DNA from: Anaerolineae bacterium
Lineage (GTDB): Bacteria; Chloroflexota; Anaerolineae; Aggregatilineales; JAFGMM01
Direction of reading: 5' to 3'
Length of the DNA: 64,000 nucleotides
Assembly: GCA_027494055.1 (NCBI GenBank)
Contig: JAOSJO010000025.1
Location: 267,262-331,261 of the forward strand
The position numbers were made by a program, and so were the translations under genes. The notes beneath the pieces were generated by a model. That model had not been told where the DNA came from. It was given only the letters and a program-made list of their open reading frames with translations, and searched no databases. Positions 1 through 11,519 of the stretch are shown here, piece by piece. Numbering within the stretch: the first letter of the stretch is position 1; each line of letters begins with the position of its first letter.

Positions 1-64
1 CGCTTCCATCGTGCCCACGAAAGCGCACCCAGCGCGCGACGTCAGCGCCGGGAGCGCGGCCTTA

Positions 65-1903
65 CTACTTCAGCGATTGTATCATCTGCTCCGCGCCGGC
101 CAGCTCCTGCTGCACCTCCACCAGATCGCGGCGCACCGCCTCGATCTGCGCGGTCTGCGTCTCGACCAGGCGCGTGTACGGCTGCATCGCGTTCGCGCGC
201 AGCTCGCGCGCGTAGGTCATGTGCCGCTGCACGGCGGCGTCGAGCACGGCGAGGAAAACGTCGCGCAGGCGCACGATGTCGTCGGTGTAGCGCCTGGAGA
301 CGCGGATCGCCTGGAACGGCATCCAGATGAAGCCGGCCACCGCCAGCAAGAGCACGATCAACGCCCACGTCGGCCCGTCCTCTGGCCGGATGAGGCCGGC
401 CACGCGCAGGATGATGGTCACGGCGAAGATGACCAGCTCCCACGCGGCGAGCGTCAGCAGCGCGTTGCGCACCGCCAGCTCGAGTCGGCTGCCATCGACG
501 ACGGTCGCCTCCCGGATCACGTCGTTGAGCCTGCGCTGCGCCTGCTGGAGGTGCTCCCGCTGGTAGACAGCCGGCGCGGCGACGCGCCCGATGACCTTCT
601 CGCGCAGCGTGTCGGGCAGGCGCTCGACCTGTGCGCGGCCATACTCCACGAGCCGGTCAATGTCCTGCAGGTCCGCGCCCTCGACGCGCGGCGCGAACCG
701 GTTGACCTCCGCCTCCAGGTCTTCCAGGGGGCGGCGCACCTGGAACGCCTCAAGCGCCCGGTCGGCGTATGCGCCCGCCGTGAGGCGGCGCGAAAACCGC
801 GCGAGGCCGATAAGCTCGGCCACGCCGCGCCGGAGCAGGCCCAGCGCCGCGCTGAAGCGGAACATGTTGCCGATGGCCTGCGCGCCGCGTTCGGCGGCGA
901 GGTCGAAGGCCGGCCCGGCCATCTCGGCCAGCTCGTCCGCGACATGCTTCTGCTCCGCCAGCGCCTTGTCGGTCTGCGCCTGGAGGTTCTGCACCGCGCG
1001 CTGGTGGTCGCCCAGCTGCTCCAGGTCGTCCTGCACGAGCGCCAGCGTCTCGCGCGCGACGTGCTGCCCGATCTTGATCGGCGTCTGGAGCTTGCGCCGC
1101 AGCCGCTCCTCATCGTTCAGGCGCTCATCGATGTATTGCAGCACCGCGCCCAGGCCGCTCCGGTACCACCGGGGGTCGTCGGGGACCTGCGCCGCCGCCT
1201 CCAGCCCGGTCCGGGCGCTGACCAGCCAGATCTCAGGGACGACGCCCAGATACCGCCGGCACTCCTCCGCAATGAACGCGCGCACCTCGTCGGCCTCGCC
1301 CGGTTCGAGCAGGTCGGCCTGGTTCACGAGCAGGTTGACCGGCTTCCCGTAGTTCAGCAGGTCGCGGAGGTCGTCCATGCTGCCTCTGGGCAGCGCCTGC
1401 GTCGCGAACATGACCAGAAACACCACGTCGGCGCGGTGGAGAAAGCGGTGCGTGATCTCGTCGTGTACGGTGAAGACCGACTCCAGGCCCGGCGTATCGA
1501 CAAAGCTCACCTTTTCGAGGATCGGCGCGGGGTAAAAGCGAGTGTACACGTTGTCGCTGGTGCGGATCTCCTGGTCGTCAGGGCCGTGACGGAGGATCGT
1601 GATCCGCGTGGTTGTCGGCGTCGGCCCCATTTCGAGCACCGGCGCGCCCACCAGCGCGTTGATGATCGCCGATTTGCCCGCGCTGAAGGGACCGACGAGG
1701 ACGATGAGGAACGGGTTATCGGTGTGGAAAAGCGCATCGCGCACCTGCTCGACCGATTCTGCCGGCGCATGGTCAACGCGCTGGAGCAGATCGAGCAGGC
1801 GGCCAAGCACGGCTTGCTCGCGCAGCCGGATCGCATCGTAACGTTCATGATGATTGCCGCTCATCGCGGAAGCAAGGATACTGCCAACGGTCCTTTGCTG
1901 CAA
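65..1903 (-). CDS. Dynamin-like GTPase, membrane associated
   Basis: A 612-residue protein with a dynamin-type GTPase domain at the N terminus: P-loop GPFSAGKS (residues 71-78), switch-I threonines near 97-99, DTPG (136-139) and NQAD (194-197, a variant of NKxD). A long helical region follows, with two close hydrophobic segments near residues 480-535, then a helical tail ending in a coiled-coil-like stretch. This layout matches bacterial dynamin-like proteins, which remodel or guard membranes. The start is a TTG preceded by AAGGAG (1911-1916) with a 7-base gap, better supported than the internal ATG 13 codons later. It is divergent from the ABC exporter gene and has no operon partner in the window. 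The family call is firm; the cellular role is inference. Confidence 0.88.
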   Translation of the reverse strand: MQQRTVGSILASAMSGNHHERYDAIRLREQAVLGRLLDLLQRVDHAPAESVEQVRDALFHTDNPFLIVLVGPFSAGKSAIINALVGAPVLEMGPTPTTTRITILRHGPDDQEIRTSDNVYTRFYPAPILEKVSFVDTPGLESVFTVHDEITHRFLHRADVVFLVMFATQALPRGSMDDLRDLLNYGKPVNLLVNQADLLEPGEADEVRAFIAEECRRYLGVVPEIWLVSARTGLEAAAQVPDDPRWYRSGLGAVLQYIDERLNDEERLRRKLQTPIKIGQHVARETLALVQDDLEQLGDHQRAVQNLQAQTDKALAEQKHVADELAEMAGPAFDLAAERGAQAIGNMFRFSAALGLLRRGVAELIGLARFSRRLTAGAYADRALEAFQVRRPLEDLEAEVNRFAPRVEGADLQDIDRLVEYGRAQVERLPDTLREKVIGRVAAPAVYQREHLQQAQRRLNDVIREATVVDGSRLELAVRNALLTLAAWELVIFAVTIILRVAGLIRPEDGPTWALIVLLLAVAGFIWMPFQAIRVSRRYTDDIVRLRDVFLAVLDAAVQRHMTYARELRANAMQPYTRLVETQTAQIEAVRRDLVEVQQELAGAEQMIQSLK

Positions 1904-2018
1904 ACGCTCGCTCCTTATTTCTCATAGTCCTATACGTTTTAACGGCGCAATCGGCGCACGGAGGCCGCGCCCGCCCCCCGGCCAGGGGCATTATTAGCGG
2001 ATTCGCGCGTGCATCTGC

Positions 2019-2024
2019 TAGAGT
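2019..2024 (+). promoter_or_regulatory. Possible extended -10 for the ABC exporter
   Basis: The bases TGC followed by TAGAGT (2016-2024) have the TGnTAnnnT form of an extended -10 site, 55 bases before the ABC exporter start. No good -35 is visible. Weak, sequence-only evidence. Confidence 0.25.
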
Positions 2025-2078
2025 CTGGGTGGTGACCCGGTATTTCGAACAAGAGACGCAAGAACGAGAGGGTGAATT

Positions 2079-4034
2079 ATGGGGCATGGTTGGTGGGCTT
2101 ATATGCGCGACACGGGCGAGAAGCCGCGCGTGACGGGGACGCTGCTCCGGCGCGTGCTCGGCTACGCCGGCCCGTATTGGCGCGCCATTGCGCTGATGCT
2201 GGCGCTCATCATGCTCATCACCGGGCTGGAGCTGCTCACGCCGCTGATCCTGCGCGACCTGATCGACAACACGCTGCCCAACGGCGACGTGCAGCGGCTC
2301 AACGTGCTGGCGGTCGCCCTGATCCTGATTCCGCTGGCGACCGGCGTGATGCGCGTCTACCAGCGCAAGCTTAACGCCGCCATCGGCGAAGGGGTGATCT
2401 ACGACCTGCGCGTGGCGCTGTACAGCCACCTGCAGCGCCTGTCGCTCGGCTTCTTCACTAACACCAAGACCGGCGAGTTGATGAGCCGCCTCAACAACGA
2501 CGTGGTTGGCGCGCAGAACGCCATCAGCAACACCATCGTCAGCATCGTCACGAACGCGATCACGGCGGTCGCGACGCTCGCGGTGATGCTGGCGCTGGAT
2601 TGGCGGCTGACGGCGATTGGCGTGCTCGTCTTCCCGCTGTTCGTCCTGGTGGGCCGCCGCCTGGGGATGAAGCTCCGCGACATCGCGCGCGAGATGATGG
2701 ACCACAACGCGCGCATGAACGCAACGATGAACGAGACGTTGAACGTCAGCGGCGTGCTGCTGGTCAAGCTCTTTGGGCGGGGCCACACCGAGGTCACACG
2801 CTTCAAGGAGCGCGCCGCGAAGGTCCGCGACACGGGCGTGAAGCGCGCCGTGGCCGGCAGCCAGTTCTTCATGGTGCTCGGCCTGATCGGCGCGGTGGGC
2901 ACGGCGCTCGTCTACTGGCTCGGCGGGCACCTGGTGCTGGGCGGGGTGTTCACCATCGGCACCATCGTCGCGTTCAGCGCGTACCTCATGCAACTGTACG
3001 GCCCGCTCCAGGCGCTCACGACCGCACCGGTCGATTTCGCGACCTCGATGGTGAGCTTCGAGCGCGTCTTCGAGGTGGTTGACCTGCCGGTCGTGATCGA
3101 CGAGAAGCCTGGCGCGGTCGCGCTCGACGACGTGCGCGGTGAGCTGACCTTCGAGCACGTGACGTTCATCTACGACCCGCGCCAGGTCCCCCTGCTCAGC
3201 CAGGTGGAGCGCCACGGGCAGATGGACAGCGTCGGCGCGGTGCTCTCCGGCGGCGACAGCAAGCCCGCCGCGCGCCCAGGCAACGGCGAGAGCGGCGAGG
3301 CCGAGGGCGAGGCGCCGCCAGCCAGCCAGGCGCGCACCCACGCGCTGGAGGACATCTCGTTCGCCATCAAGCCCGGCCAGCTTGTGGCGCTGGTCGGCCC
3401 CAGCGGCGCGGGCAAGACCACAATGACTTACCTCATCCCGCGCCTGTACGACCCCACGGAAGGCCGCATCCTGCTGGACGGGCACGACCTGCGCGACGTG
3501 ACGCTGGACTCGCTGGCCGCGCAGATCGGCACGGTGACGCAGGAAACGCACCTGTTCCACGACACGATCCGCACCAACCTGCTCTACGCCCGGCTGGACG
3601 CAACTCAGGATGAGATCGAAGCGGCGTGCCAGGCGGCCAATATCCACGACTTCATCATGGGGCTGCCGGACGGCTATGACACGGTCGTGGGCGAGCGCGG
3701 CTACCGGCTCAGCGGCGGCGAGAAGCAGCGCGTCGCCATCGCGCGCGTGATCCTCAAGGACCCGCGCATCCTGGTGCTCGACGAAGCCACCAGCCACCTC
3801 GACAGTCAGTCGGAGGCGCTGATCCAGGAGGCGCTCAAGCGCGTGATGGCCGGCCGCACCAGCATCGTGATCGCGCACCGGCTCAGCACCATCCTCGCGG
3901 CGGACCTGATTCTGGTCATGGACCGGGGGCGCATCGTCGAGCACGGGGCGCACGCCGCGTTGCTCGCGCGCGGCGGGCTGTACGCCCAGTTGTACAAGAC
4001 GCAGTTCAGCCGCGAGCGGGAGGCGGTTTCATAA
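2079..4034 (+). CDS. ABC exporter, fused permease and ATPase
   Basis: A 651-residue half-transporter of the MsbA/LmrA type, expected to act as a homodimer in the cytoplasmic membrane. Residues 1-330 are a six-helix type IV permease domain. The ATPase domain shows Walker A GPSGAGKT (near 438), Q-loop VTQETHLF, signature LSGGEKQR (near 543), Walker B LVLDEATS (near 564) and the switch histidine in IVIAHRLS (near 597). A low-complexity Gly/Pro/Ser/Glu-rich insert of about 50 residues (roughly 370-420) sits between the A-loop tyrosine strand (FIYDP) and the strand HALEDISF. This is unusual, because these are normally adjacent. The start ATG follows GAGAGGGTG at a good distance. Substrate unknown. 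No frame breaks. Confidence 0.93.
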   Translation: MGHGWWAYMRDTGEKPRVTGTLLRRVLGYAGPYWRAIALMLALIMLITGLELLTPLILRDLIDNTLPNGDVQRLNVLAVALILIPLATGVMRVYQRKLNAAIGEGVIYDLRVALYSHLQRLSLGFFTNTKTGELMSRLNNDVVGAQNAISNTIVSIVTNAITAVATLAVMLALDWRLTAIGVLVFPLFVLVGRRLGMKLRDIAREMMDHNARMNATMNETLNVSGVLLVKLFGRGHTEVTRFKERAAKVRDTGVKRAVAGSQFFMVLGLIGAVGTALVYWLGGHLVLGGVFTIGTIVAFSAYLMQLYGPLQALTTAPVDFATSMVSFERVFEVVDLPVVIDEKPGAVALDDVRGELTFEHVTFIYDPRQVPLLSQVERHGQMDSVGAVLSGGDSKPAARPGNGESGEAEGEAPPASQARTHALEDISFAIKPGQLVALVGPSGAGKTTMTYLIPRLYDPTEGRILLDGHDLRDVTLDSLAAQIGTVTQETHLFHDTIRTNLLYARLDATQDEIEAACQAANIHDFIMGLPDGYDTVVGERGYRLSGGEKQRVAIARVILKDPRILVLDEATSHLDSQSEALIQEALKRVMAGRTSIVIAHRLSTILAADLILVMDRGRIVEHGAHAALLARGGLYAQLYKTQFSREREAVS

Positions 4035-4104
4035 CGCGCATTGCAGCGCCCGGCGCGCTTGCTGAGTCGCAACGCGGTGATCCAGTAGTGCATTGTCCTC
4101 TGAT

Positions 4105-4263
4105 CCCGCGACTGAAGTCGCGGGCTAATTCCGTAGCGATCATGGGGTTTGGCGACGATTAGGCGCTGACTTCAGTCAGCGGGCAGACTTCAGTCGGCGG
4201 GGTACGAAAAACGCAACACTTAAGACAGCGATTTGATCGTAGGGGCGAACCGGCGGTTCGCCC
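4105..4263. repeat. Cluster of palindromic repeats, third related locus
   Basis: The gap between the exporter and the DoxX-like gene holds a series of palindromes. They are CCCGCGACT/AGTCGCGGG (4105-4124), two more units containing ACTTCAGTC (4163-4200), the run GTACGAAAAACGCAACA (4202 onward), and GGGCGAACC/GGTTCGCCC with a GGC loop (4243-4263). The same parts, in related order, occur in the repeat elements at 5092-5400 and 11520-11830. No coding potential is seen here. Confidence 0.7.
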
Positions 4264-4278
4264 TTCCCCTGAAAACAC

Positions 4279-4309
4279 ACACCCCGGAAGCCGCACGCTT
4301 CCGGGGTGT
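4279..4309 (-). terminator. Intrinsic terminator of the DoxX-like gene
   Basis: Perfect 13-base inverted repeat (4279-4291 and 4297-4309, loop CGCAC) lying 25 bases beyond the minus-strand stop codon. On the minus strand it is followed by GTTTTC, a short T run. It lies between convergent genes and may also stop transcripts from the exporter. Confidence 0.7.
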
Positions 4310-4334
4310 TCTGGCCGCAAGCGGCCCTCAGCCG

Positions 4335-4958
4335 TCACGCCACGCCGGGCGCTTTCTCTTCCTTTCCGATGCCCGGCGCTTCACGCTGGCGCGGTCGCGG
4401 ACTCCAGGGCGTACCCAGGCGCGGGAGCAGCCACCGGTCCAGGCCGTAGTAGCCGGCGGTCTTCCACGCCAGCACGAGCAGAATCGCACCCAGCCCCAGC
4501 AGCGCGTTGGTGCTGGCGCTGCCGGCCATGATGAAATTCCAGTTCATGAACGCGCCGATGAACGCCGCGATGCCGACGAATGTGCCCGTAATCAGCGCCA
4601 CGCCCACCAGGAACTCGCCCAGGGCGACCAGCTTGGCAAACCACACATACGCGCCGCTGTCGAGCATCCCCTGAAGGAGGTTCCGGTACCAGTCAAACGC
4701 GATGGCCGGGCGCGCGGGGGCGTCGGGCACGGCCACCGCCCGCTCCCAGAAGCCGCGCAGCGCCTCGCCGGTCTGCACCCACGCCGGGTTGCCGAACTTG
4801 CCCAGCCCCGACTCGAGCCATACCAGCCCGACCAACACGCGCACCACCAGCCAGACCGGCGCAAAGCGCGTGTCGTCGAAGATGAACCGCGCTACGGGCG
4901 GGTCTTCGATCACCGTGCCCCACCGCGTCTTGACAAAGTGCTCGCTTTCTTCACCCAT
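4335..4958 (-). CDS. DoxX-like integral membrane protein
   Basis: A protein of about 207 residues with four predicted membrane segments. It contains WLVVRVLVGLVWLESGLGKF, typical of the first helix of the DoxX/DoxD family, and later GEFLVGVALITG and a long hydrophobic block before a basic C-terminal tail. Relatives include the small subunit of thiosulfate:quinone oxidoreductase (DoxD) and many uncharacterised redox-linked membrane proteins. The substrate is not evident. The start is placed at 4958 rather than 4973, because GGGAGG (4966-4971, minus sense) lies exactly 7 bases before the inner ATG and would be inside the gene if the outer ATG were used. Single gene, with a terminator just downstream. 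Confidence 0.82.
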   Translation of the reverse strand: MGEESEHFVKTRWGTVIEDPPVARFIFDDTRFAPVWLVVRVLVGLVWLESGLGKFGNPAWVQTGEALRGFWERAVAVPDAPARPAIAFDWYRNLLQGMLDSGAYVWFAKLVALGEFLVGVALITGTFVGIAAFIGAFMNWNFIMAGSASTNALLGLGAILLVLAWKTAGYYGLDRWLLPRLGTPWSPRPRQREAPGIGKEEKAPGVA

Positions 4959-4973
4959 CGATGGGCCTCCCAT

Positions 4974-5437
4974 GCAGACTACCGTGACACGATATTGAAG
5001 ATATATTTAATCATAATTATATAAAATCGTGCCCGGCATGTCATGTGCACTTTGTCACAAGATTCAAATACGGATGGCAGGGGGTAGGTGGTTCCCGCGA
5101 CTTCAGTCGCGGGCGAATTCGCAATCCTGTCGACGCTGATCTGCGATCAAACGCCGACTCATGCATTTTGATAAATTACCTTGGTGATCTCTTCACAGAG
5201 TCACGGCATAGCTGTGCGCCTACCAATACCTTGAGATGCCAGGGTCGTAGGGCGACCCGGCGGGTCGCCCTACCCCCAGATATGGCGACTGGCAGGAACA
5301 CAGCGCGCTGCGCTCCTACAGAGCCGTCAAGAGAGCATTGCCCGTGTAATCGTTTAAAATCCACCAATCGGCGGGCCACGAAAAACGCAATATGACAGAG
5401 CAGCGTATGGGCAAGGTGAACAGATACGGGGGCCGCG
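4974..5437. other. Gene-free region filled by repeat element A
   Basis: No credible gene. The first 70 bases are AT-rich and could hold the promoter of the DoxX-like gene. The remainder is made up of the CCCGCGACTTCAGTCGCGGG palindrome (5094-5113) and the dispersed element described separately. Confidence 0.6.
5161..5400 (+). repeat. Dispersed 230-bp repeat element, copy A
   Basis: This stretch aligns over its whole length with the reverse complement of about 11580-11811 (copy B). Shared blocks in order are ATGCATTTTGAT, TTACC-TGGT-ATCTCTTC, AGTCACGGC, a central palindrome, CCAGATATGGCG and GTCAAGAGAGCATTGC. The central palindrome here has 12-base arms GTAGGGCGACCC (5247-5258 and 5262-5273, loop GGC). 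In copy B both arms have changed together to GTAGGGGCGAACC. It ends near GGCGGGCCACGAAAAACGCAATA, which resembles 4194-4218. No open frame, so if it is mobile it is non-autonomous. Confidence 0.75.
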
Positions 5438-5983
5438 CTACGGCGTGCAGCCCTCCAGCGCCGCGCAAAAGGTCTGGCAGACCTGCGGCTGGCTGGCGGC
5501 GTAGAGGATATAGTACTCGTTGTTGTCGCGCTGGAGGGTGTAGGCCTTGGCGCACGGCTGGATGATGTCGGCCTGCGCCGCCTCCGGGCCGGGCCGCCGG
5601 ATGCAGTTGAGGAAGGTCTCCGGGCTGGTGAGGCGGTTGCGGTCCACGATGACGATGACGCCGGCGGCGAGCAGGTCATCCGCCTTGCTGAACAAGCGCC
5701 CGCTCACCGCGCCCTGCTCCTGGTAGCACGCAATGACCTCATCCACGCCGATGATCGCGCCCGCCATGAGGGGGTTGCCGCTCAGCAGCGCCGCGCCTCC
5801 TGCCGTCCTGCCGATGGCGTCGGTCAGGTCCTGCCCCTCGACAACGTTGTAGCCGTCGAGGTCGGGCATCAGGTCGGCGGCGGTGGGGCTGTCGCTGTTG
5901 CCGCCGCACGCCGCGACCAGCAGCAGCATCGCGCCAAGCAGAGTCGCAACCCGCGCCCGCATCGGTCCTACCTGTTTCCTCAC
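5438..5983 (-). CDS. Small predicted lipoprotein of unknown function
   Basis: A 181-residue exported protein. The N terminus is a signal peptide with the lipobox LVAAC, so the mature protein should start at that Cys and be lipid anchored. The mature part has five further Cys residues (ACYQE, LNCIRR, QPCAKA, VCQTFC and EGC positions), which could form disulfides. The GTG at 5983 is taken as start; the ATG seven codons in (5962) is also possible and gives a more typical short n-region. It is last in the minus-strand series after the SppA-like and DUF4350-like genes, 37 bases after the latter. No family recognised. Confidence 0.72.
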   Translation of the reverse strand: MRKQVGPMRARVATLLGAMLLLVAACGGNSDSPTAADLMPDLDGYNVVEGQDLTDAIGRTAGGAALLSGNPLMAGAIIGVDEVIACYQEQGAVSGRLFSKADDLLAAGVIVIVDRNRLTSPETFLNCIRRPGPEAAQADIIQPCAKAYTLQRDNNEYYILYAASQPQVCQTFCAALEGCTP

Positions 5984-6020
5984 GAGTCACCCCCAAACGC
6001 GCATGGCGCAGCGCCCCGCC

Positions 6021-8188
6021 TCACCGGAGCAACCACGCAACGACGTTCTGCACCAGCGCCGCGCGCGCCTCAACCGGCAGCAACTCGACCGGGAACGCGG
6101 CGTAGACCTGCCGGCTGCCCCGCGCCTCGCCGACAATGACCACCGCCTGGCCGGCCGCCTCGCTCTCCGGGCCGCGCACCAGCACAGCCACCGCCGGCGC
6201 GACCGGCGCAACGATGTCGGCGTCCTCGGCGGGCGTCTCCAGCGCGATCACCTGCCCCGGCTCGAAGCCGGCGAGGATGGGATGGCGCGCCTCGCCCACC
6301 GCCACGTCGTACAGCGTCACCGCGCCGAGGTGGTCGGCCTGCGCCACCTCGCGGTAGAAGTCGCTGCGCCGCCACCGCTGCCCGATGTGCGCGCCCACCA
6401 GGAACAGCCGCCCGCCGCCGTTCACGTACTCCCGCAGAAGCTCGGCGTCGCGCTGCGACGGCACGCGCTCGGTGAAGTCGCCCGTCGCCCAGATCACCAC
6501 GTCACGCGCGCGCAGGTCGGCCAGGAGCGGCGGGCCGAACTCCGCCTCCGACCACACCGTGACCCGGTACTGCGCGCCGAGGAGACCCGCGATCTCGAAC
6601 GCGCCGGTGTCGAACCGGGGCCGGGCGCGCCGTCGTCGTCGCTGACGACGAGAATCTCAGGCACGCCGGCGGCCTCGGCGGCGGCGGGCGCGGCGGTTGG
6701 CTCTGGCGTCGGCGGCGGCGCAATGCCGCCCACGCCCCGGCACAGGGCGGTGCTTTCGGTGAGCAGGCAGGCGTCGAGCATCCCGCCGGCGAGCGTGCTC
6801 AGGCCGTTGGCGAGCGCGGTCTCGTCCGCGGCGAGCACGATGAGGCGGTACACGTTGCCCGCGCGGTGCAGGTGCACGAGCGTGGTGCCGGCGCGCTCAA
6901 AGCTGCCGACGCCGGCCAGATAGACCTGCCCCTCGATGAAGCGCGGCGGCGGGGTGTCGCCGGGCGCAGCGGCAGGCGTGGGCGTCGGGAGCGGCTGGCC
7001 CTGCGCGTCAACGGCGGGCGTCGGCGGCGGGGTCGCGCTGGGGAGGGCGGCGGGGTCAGCGCCCGGTGGGATCGGGTCGATCAGGTCCGTCACGGCGATG
7101 CCGTCATCCTGCAAGAGCCGGACGAGGTCAAGGTCGATGTCGTCATACAGGCCGATGGTGATCGCGTTCGCCCCCGCGTCGTGGCTGTCGCGCAGGCGCG
7201 CGTCGATATTGAACCCTTCGAGCCAGGCGCGCAGGCTCAGGACGCCGCCGATCTGCCGGTTGAACACAAACGTGTCGCCGACGACGATCTGCGCTTCCGG
7301 GCTGAGGAAATAGGGATAGTCGCCCAGGACATACGTGCGCTCGGCGCGCACCAGCCAGCCGGTGATGTTGTCGATGAAGCGGTCGTTGTCGGCGAAGCTG
7401 TTGTACGGGCTGGTGAGGAACGTCATGTCCGGCAGGGCGAGCACCTGCCCGTTCGCCTGCTGCGCCACCGCGACCTGATTGCCGGGATGCTCGCTCCTGG
7501 ACGCGAACGTGTTCTCGTCGCCGAAGGCGATGCCGCCGCTCGCCACGCGCAGCGAGTGCGCGGTGAAGAACACCACCGACTCCACCCCATCGGTGAGCGC
7601 GGTGTCGGCGAAGTCATGGACGATCACGTCCCGGTAGTTGCCGGCGTTGTTGACCACGTTGTACAGGTAATCGTCCTGGTAGACGACGCCGAACGCGGTC
7701 GCGACGCTGTTCATGTCGTTGATGTCGCGGTTGCGTATCGGGTCCGCCACCAGCATGATGCGCCCGCCGCGCGCCGTGAAACGCTCCAACGCGCGGATTT
7801 CCTCCGGGAGGTAGGACTGCCGCGCGGCGATGATGACATAGGCGTCCGCACCGCGCAGCCTGGTCGCCAGCAGCGCGGGGTCCGTGAGGTATTCGACGTA
7901 GTGCCCCCGGTCGTTGATCTTCGCGGTCAGCTCCGCCAGCTCTTCGGGGAAGAAGTCGTTGGCGTGCGCGGCGTCGATCAACACCATGCCGCTCCCGTTG
8001 TCAAGGCCGGGCGGCGGCAGGGGCACCGGCCCTTCCAGCGACTCGACCGCGCTCTGGATGGGCGTCGGCGCGACGTAGCCCTGGTACAACCCGCCGGGCG
8101 CGGTGGTCAGCGTGCGCAGTACAATGGGTGCCAGGAAGGCCAGGACGATCAGCGCAGCGCCGAGCGCGTAAACCTGCCGGTTGTTCAT
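6021..8188 (-). CDS. DUF4350/GldG-like membrane-anchored protein (one indel)
   Basis: About 720 residues when two frames are joined near 6620, where SDDDGA continues as PRFDTGAFEIAGLLG in the next frame. One N-terminal membrane anchor is followed by an extracytoplasmic DUF4350-like domain (DAAHANDFFPEELAELTAKI, FTARGGRIMLVADP). A Pro/Thr linker comes next, then a second glutamine-amidotransferase-like fold at the C terminus (DVVIWATGDF, GGGRLFLVGAHIG, HPILAGFEPGQVIAL). DUF4350 proteins are related to the GldG family that partners ABC-2 transporters, but no such transporter gene is nearby. It starts 18 bases after the SppA-like gene, with TGAGGA before the ATG, so co-transcription is likely. 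Confidence 0.7.
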
Positions 8189-8206
8189 GCCCGCGTCCTC
8201 AAGGCG

Positions 8207-9127
8207 CTACTCAACCGGCGGCACGAAGATGTACCAGTAGCCGGGCCACTCGTCGATGCGGGCCAGGATTTCGTCGATGGTCGGCAGCGTGTCGTCCTCG
8301 AAGGCAATGGTGTAGCCCTGCTCGGTCATGAAGTTGTAGTCCAGGTACCGCACCTGGTAGCGGCGCAGGCCGGCCATGGCGGCTGCCTGTTCAATCGCGT
8401 CCTCGGTCGAGCCAAAGCCATCGACGACGCCGGCGTCCAGCGCCGCCGCGCCCGCCCAGACGCGCCCGGTGGAGAGGCTGTCCTGCGTCTGCGGGAAGGG
8501 GCCGGCGTCTGCGTGCCAGCGGTCCCACGCAATGAGGCGCTCGGCGTAGACCACGCCCGCGAAGTGCTCCTTGACCATCTCCAGGCCGCGCGCGAACTGC
8601 ACCGGCGAATAGCCGCTTGCCTTGAACGGGCCGCTCGTGAGTTCGGTCGTGGTCAGTTCGGTCGGGGAAACGACGCTGGAGATCACGCCAATCGAGCCGA
8701 CGTTCGCGCCGGGTTTGGTCATCACGTAGTTCGCGCCCATCGCGGCGTAGTACGCGCCGCTCGCGCCCAGCCGCATGATCGACGCCACCACCGGGATGCG
8801 CTCGCGCAGCCGCGCGATGTCGTAGTAAAGCTCCTCGCTGGCGGAGGCCTCGCCGCCGGGGCTGTCGATCAACAGGACAACGCCGGCCACCTCCGGGTGG
8901 CTGTTGATGTAGTCGAAGCGCGCCTGGTAGTTGGCGCGGAATGCCGGGTCGATAGGGCCGTAGATGTCCACCAGCGCAATCACCGGCTCCGGGATCATCG
9001 CCTGGGCCGTAAGCTGCCCGGCGGCCAGCGCAAGCAGCGCCAGCGCCGCGATTGCAACCAGCGCCAGGGCGGAGGGCCGCGACCCGCGCCGCGCGCCGGC
9101 GTCGTGCGCCACAGAAGGTTGGGTCAT
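8207..9127 (-). CDS. SppA-like signal peptide peptidase (S49 family)
   Basis: A 306-residue membrane-anchored serine protease of the short SppA type. An N-terminal hydrophobic segment (residues 20-44) precedes the ClpP-like fold. The expected dyad is visible: Ser123 in GASGAYYAA and Lys169 in SGPFKASG, with IDSPGGE (88-94) forming the oxyanion strand. Such enzymes degrade signal peptides left in the membrane after cleavage. It begins a minus-strand group with the DUF4350-like and lipoprotein genes, separated from ftsH upstream by a strong terminator. The start ATG is taken because only weak Shine-Dalgarno matches exist and no other start fits better. Length and motifs are complete. Confidence 0.85.
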   Translation of the reverse strand: MTQPSVAHDAGARRGSRPSALALVAIAALALLALAAGQLTAQAMIPEPVIALVDIYGPIDPAFRANYQARFDYINSHPEVAGVVLLIDSPGGEASASEELYYDIARLRERIPVVASIMRLGASGAYYAAMGANYVMTKPGANVGSIGVISSVVSPTELTTTELTSGPFKASGYSPVQFARGLEMVKEHFAGVVYAERLIAWDRWHADAGPFPQTQDSLSTGRVWAGAAALDAGVVDGFGSTEDAIEQAAAMAGLRRYQVRYLDYNFMTEQGYTIAFEDDTLPTIDEILARIDEWPGYWYIFVPPVE

Positions 9128-9198
9128 ACCTGTAAAAACCTCATCCTAACGCACTCGTGAGCGGATTGTAAGAGCAAACCAGGCGGGCGTCAAACATG

Positions 9199-9226
9199 AA
9201 AAAGCCCGCGTCCGGGGGACGCGGGC
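9199..9226 (-). terminator. Rho-independent terminator of ftsH
   Basis: On the minus strand, GCCCGCGTCC, a 3-base loop and GGACGCGGGC are followed at once by TTTTT. The perfect 10-bp stem and T run lie 25 bases beyond the ftsH stop codon. It separates ftsH from the SppA-like gene. Confidence 0.9.
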
Positions 9227-9250
9227 CTGCGCTCTGCGGTGATGGCGCGC

Positions 9251-11194
<1,944 letters not shown>

Positions 11195-11304
11195 CCTCCA
11201 TCCCCAGACACCGCGCGCCTAATGGCAGGCGATTCTTGGTCTAAACGGCAAACTTCAACACGGACTGCCCTTCGAGGATTCACAACTCAGTATTTTGTGT
11301 AGTC

Positions 11305-11310
11305 ATTATA
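11305..11310 (-). promoter_or_regulatory. Possible -10 box for ftsH
   Basis: A perfect TATAAT on the minus strand about 110 bases before the ftsH start. The base run at the expected -35 position is poor, so the call rests on the -10 alone. Confidence 0.35.
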
Positions 11311-11519
11311 ACAGAAATCGACGGCTATGGGCTAGCATCTCTTAAGTTCTCTTAATTTTTCTTATGCGTTTACTATAGAGAGCGCCCCCTTACCGGTCGA
11401 GCAGGAAGAATTGAGCCGCGAATGACGCGAAGAACGCTGATTCAGGAGAACTCGTAGACCCTGCATCCAGAGGGAGCCGACGAAGTATCAAATCACGTTG
11501 TCCGCTCGGCATCACGCAA

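Noticed and set aside
11-1927. A 638-codon open frame on the plus strand across the dynamin gene
   Set aside because: It is an antisense shadow caused by high GC. Its text is Arg/His/Leu-rich with no motifs, whereas the minus strand has a full GTPase with a good SD.
4105-5400. A CRISPR array formed by the ACTTCAGTC repeats
   Set aside because: Spacing and unit length are irregular, units are palindromes in dispersed places, and no cas genes are present.
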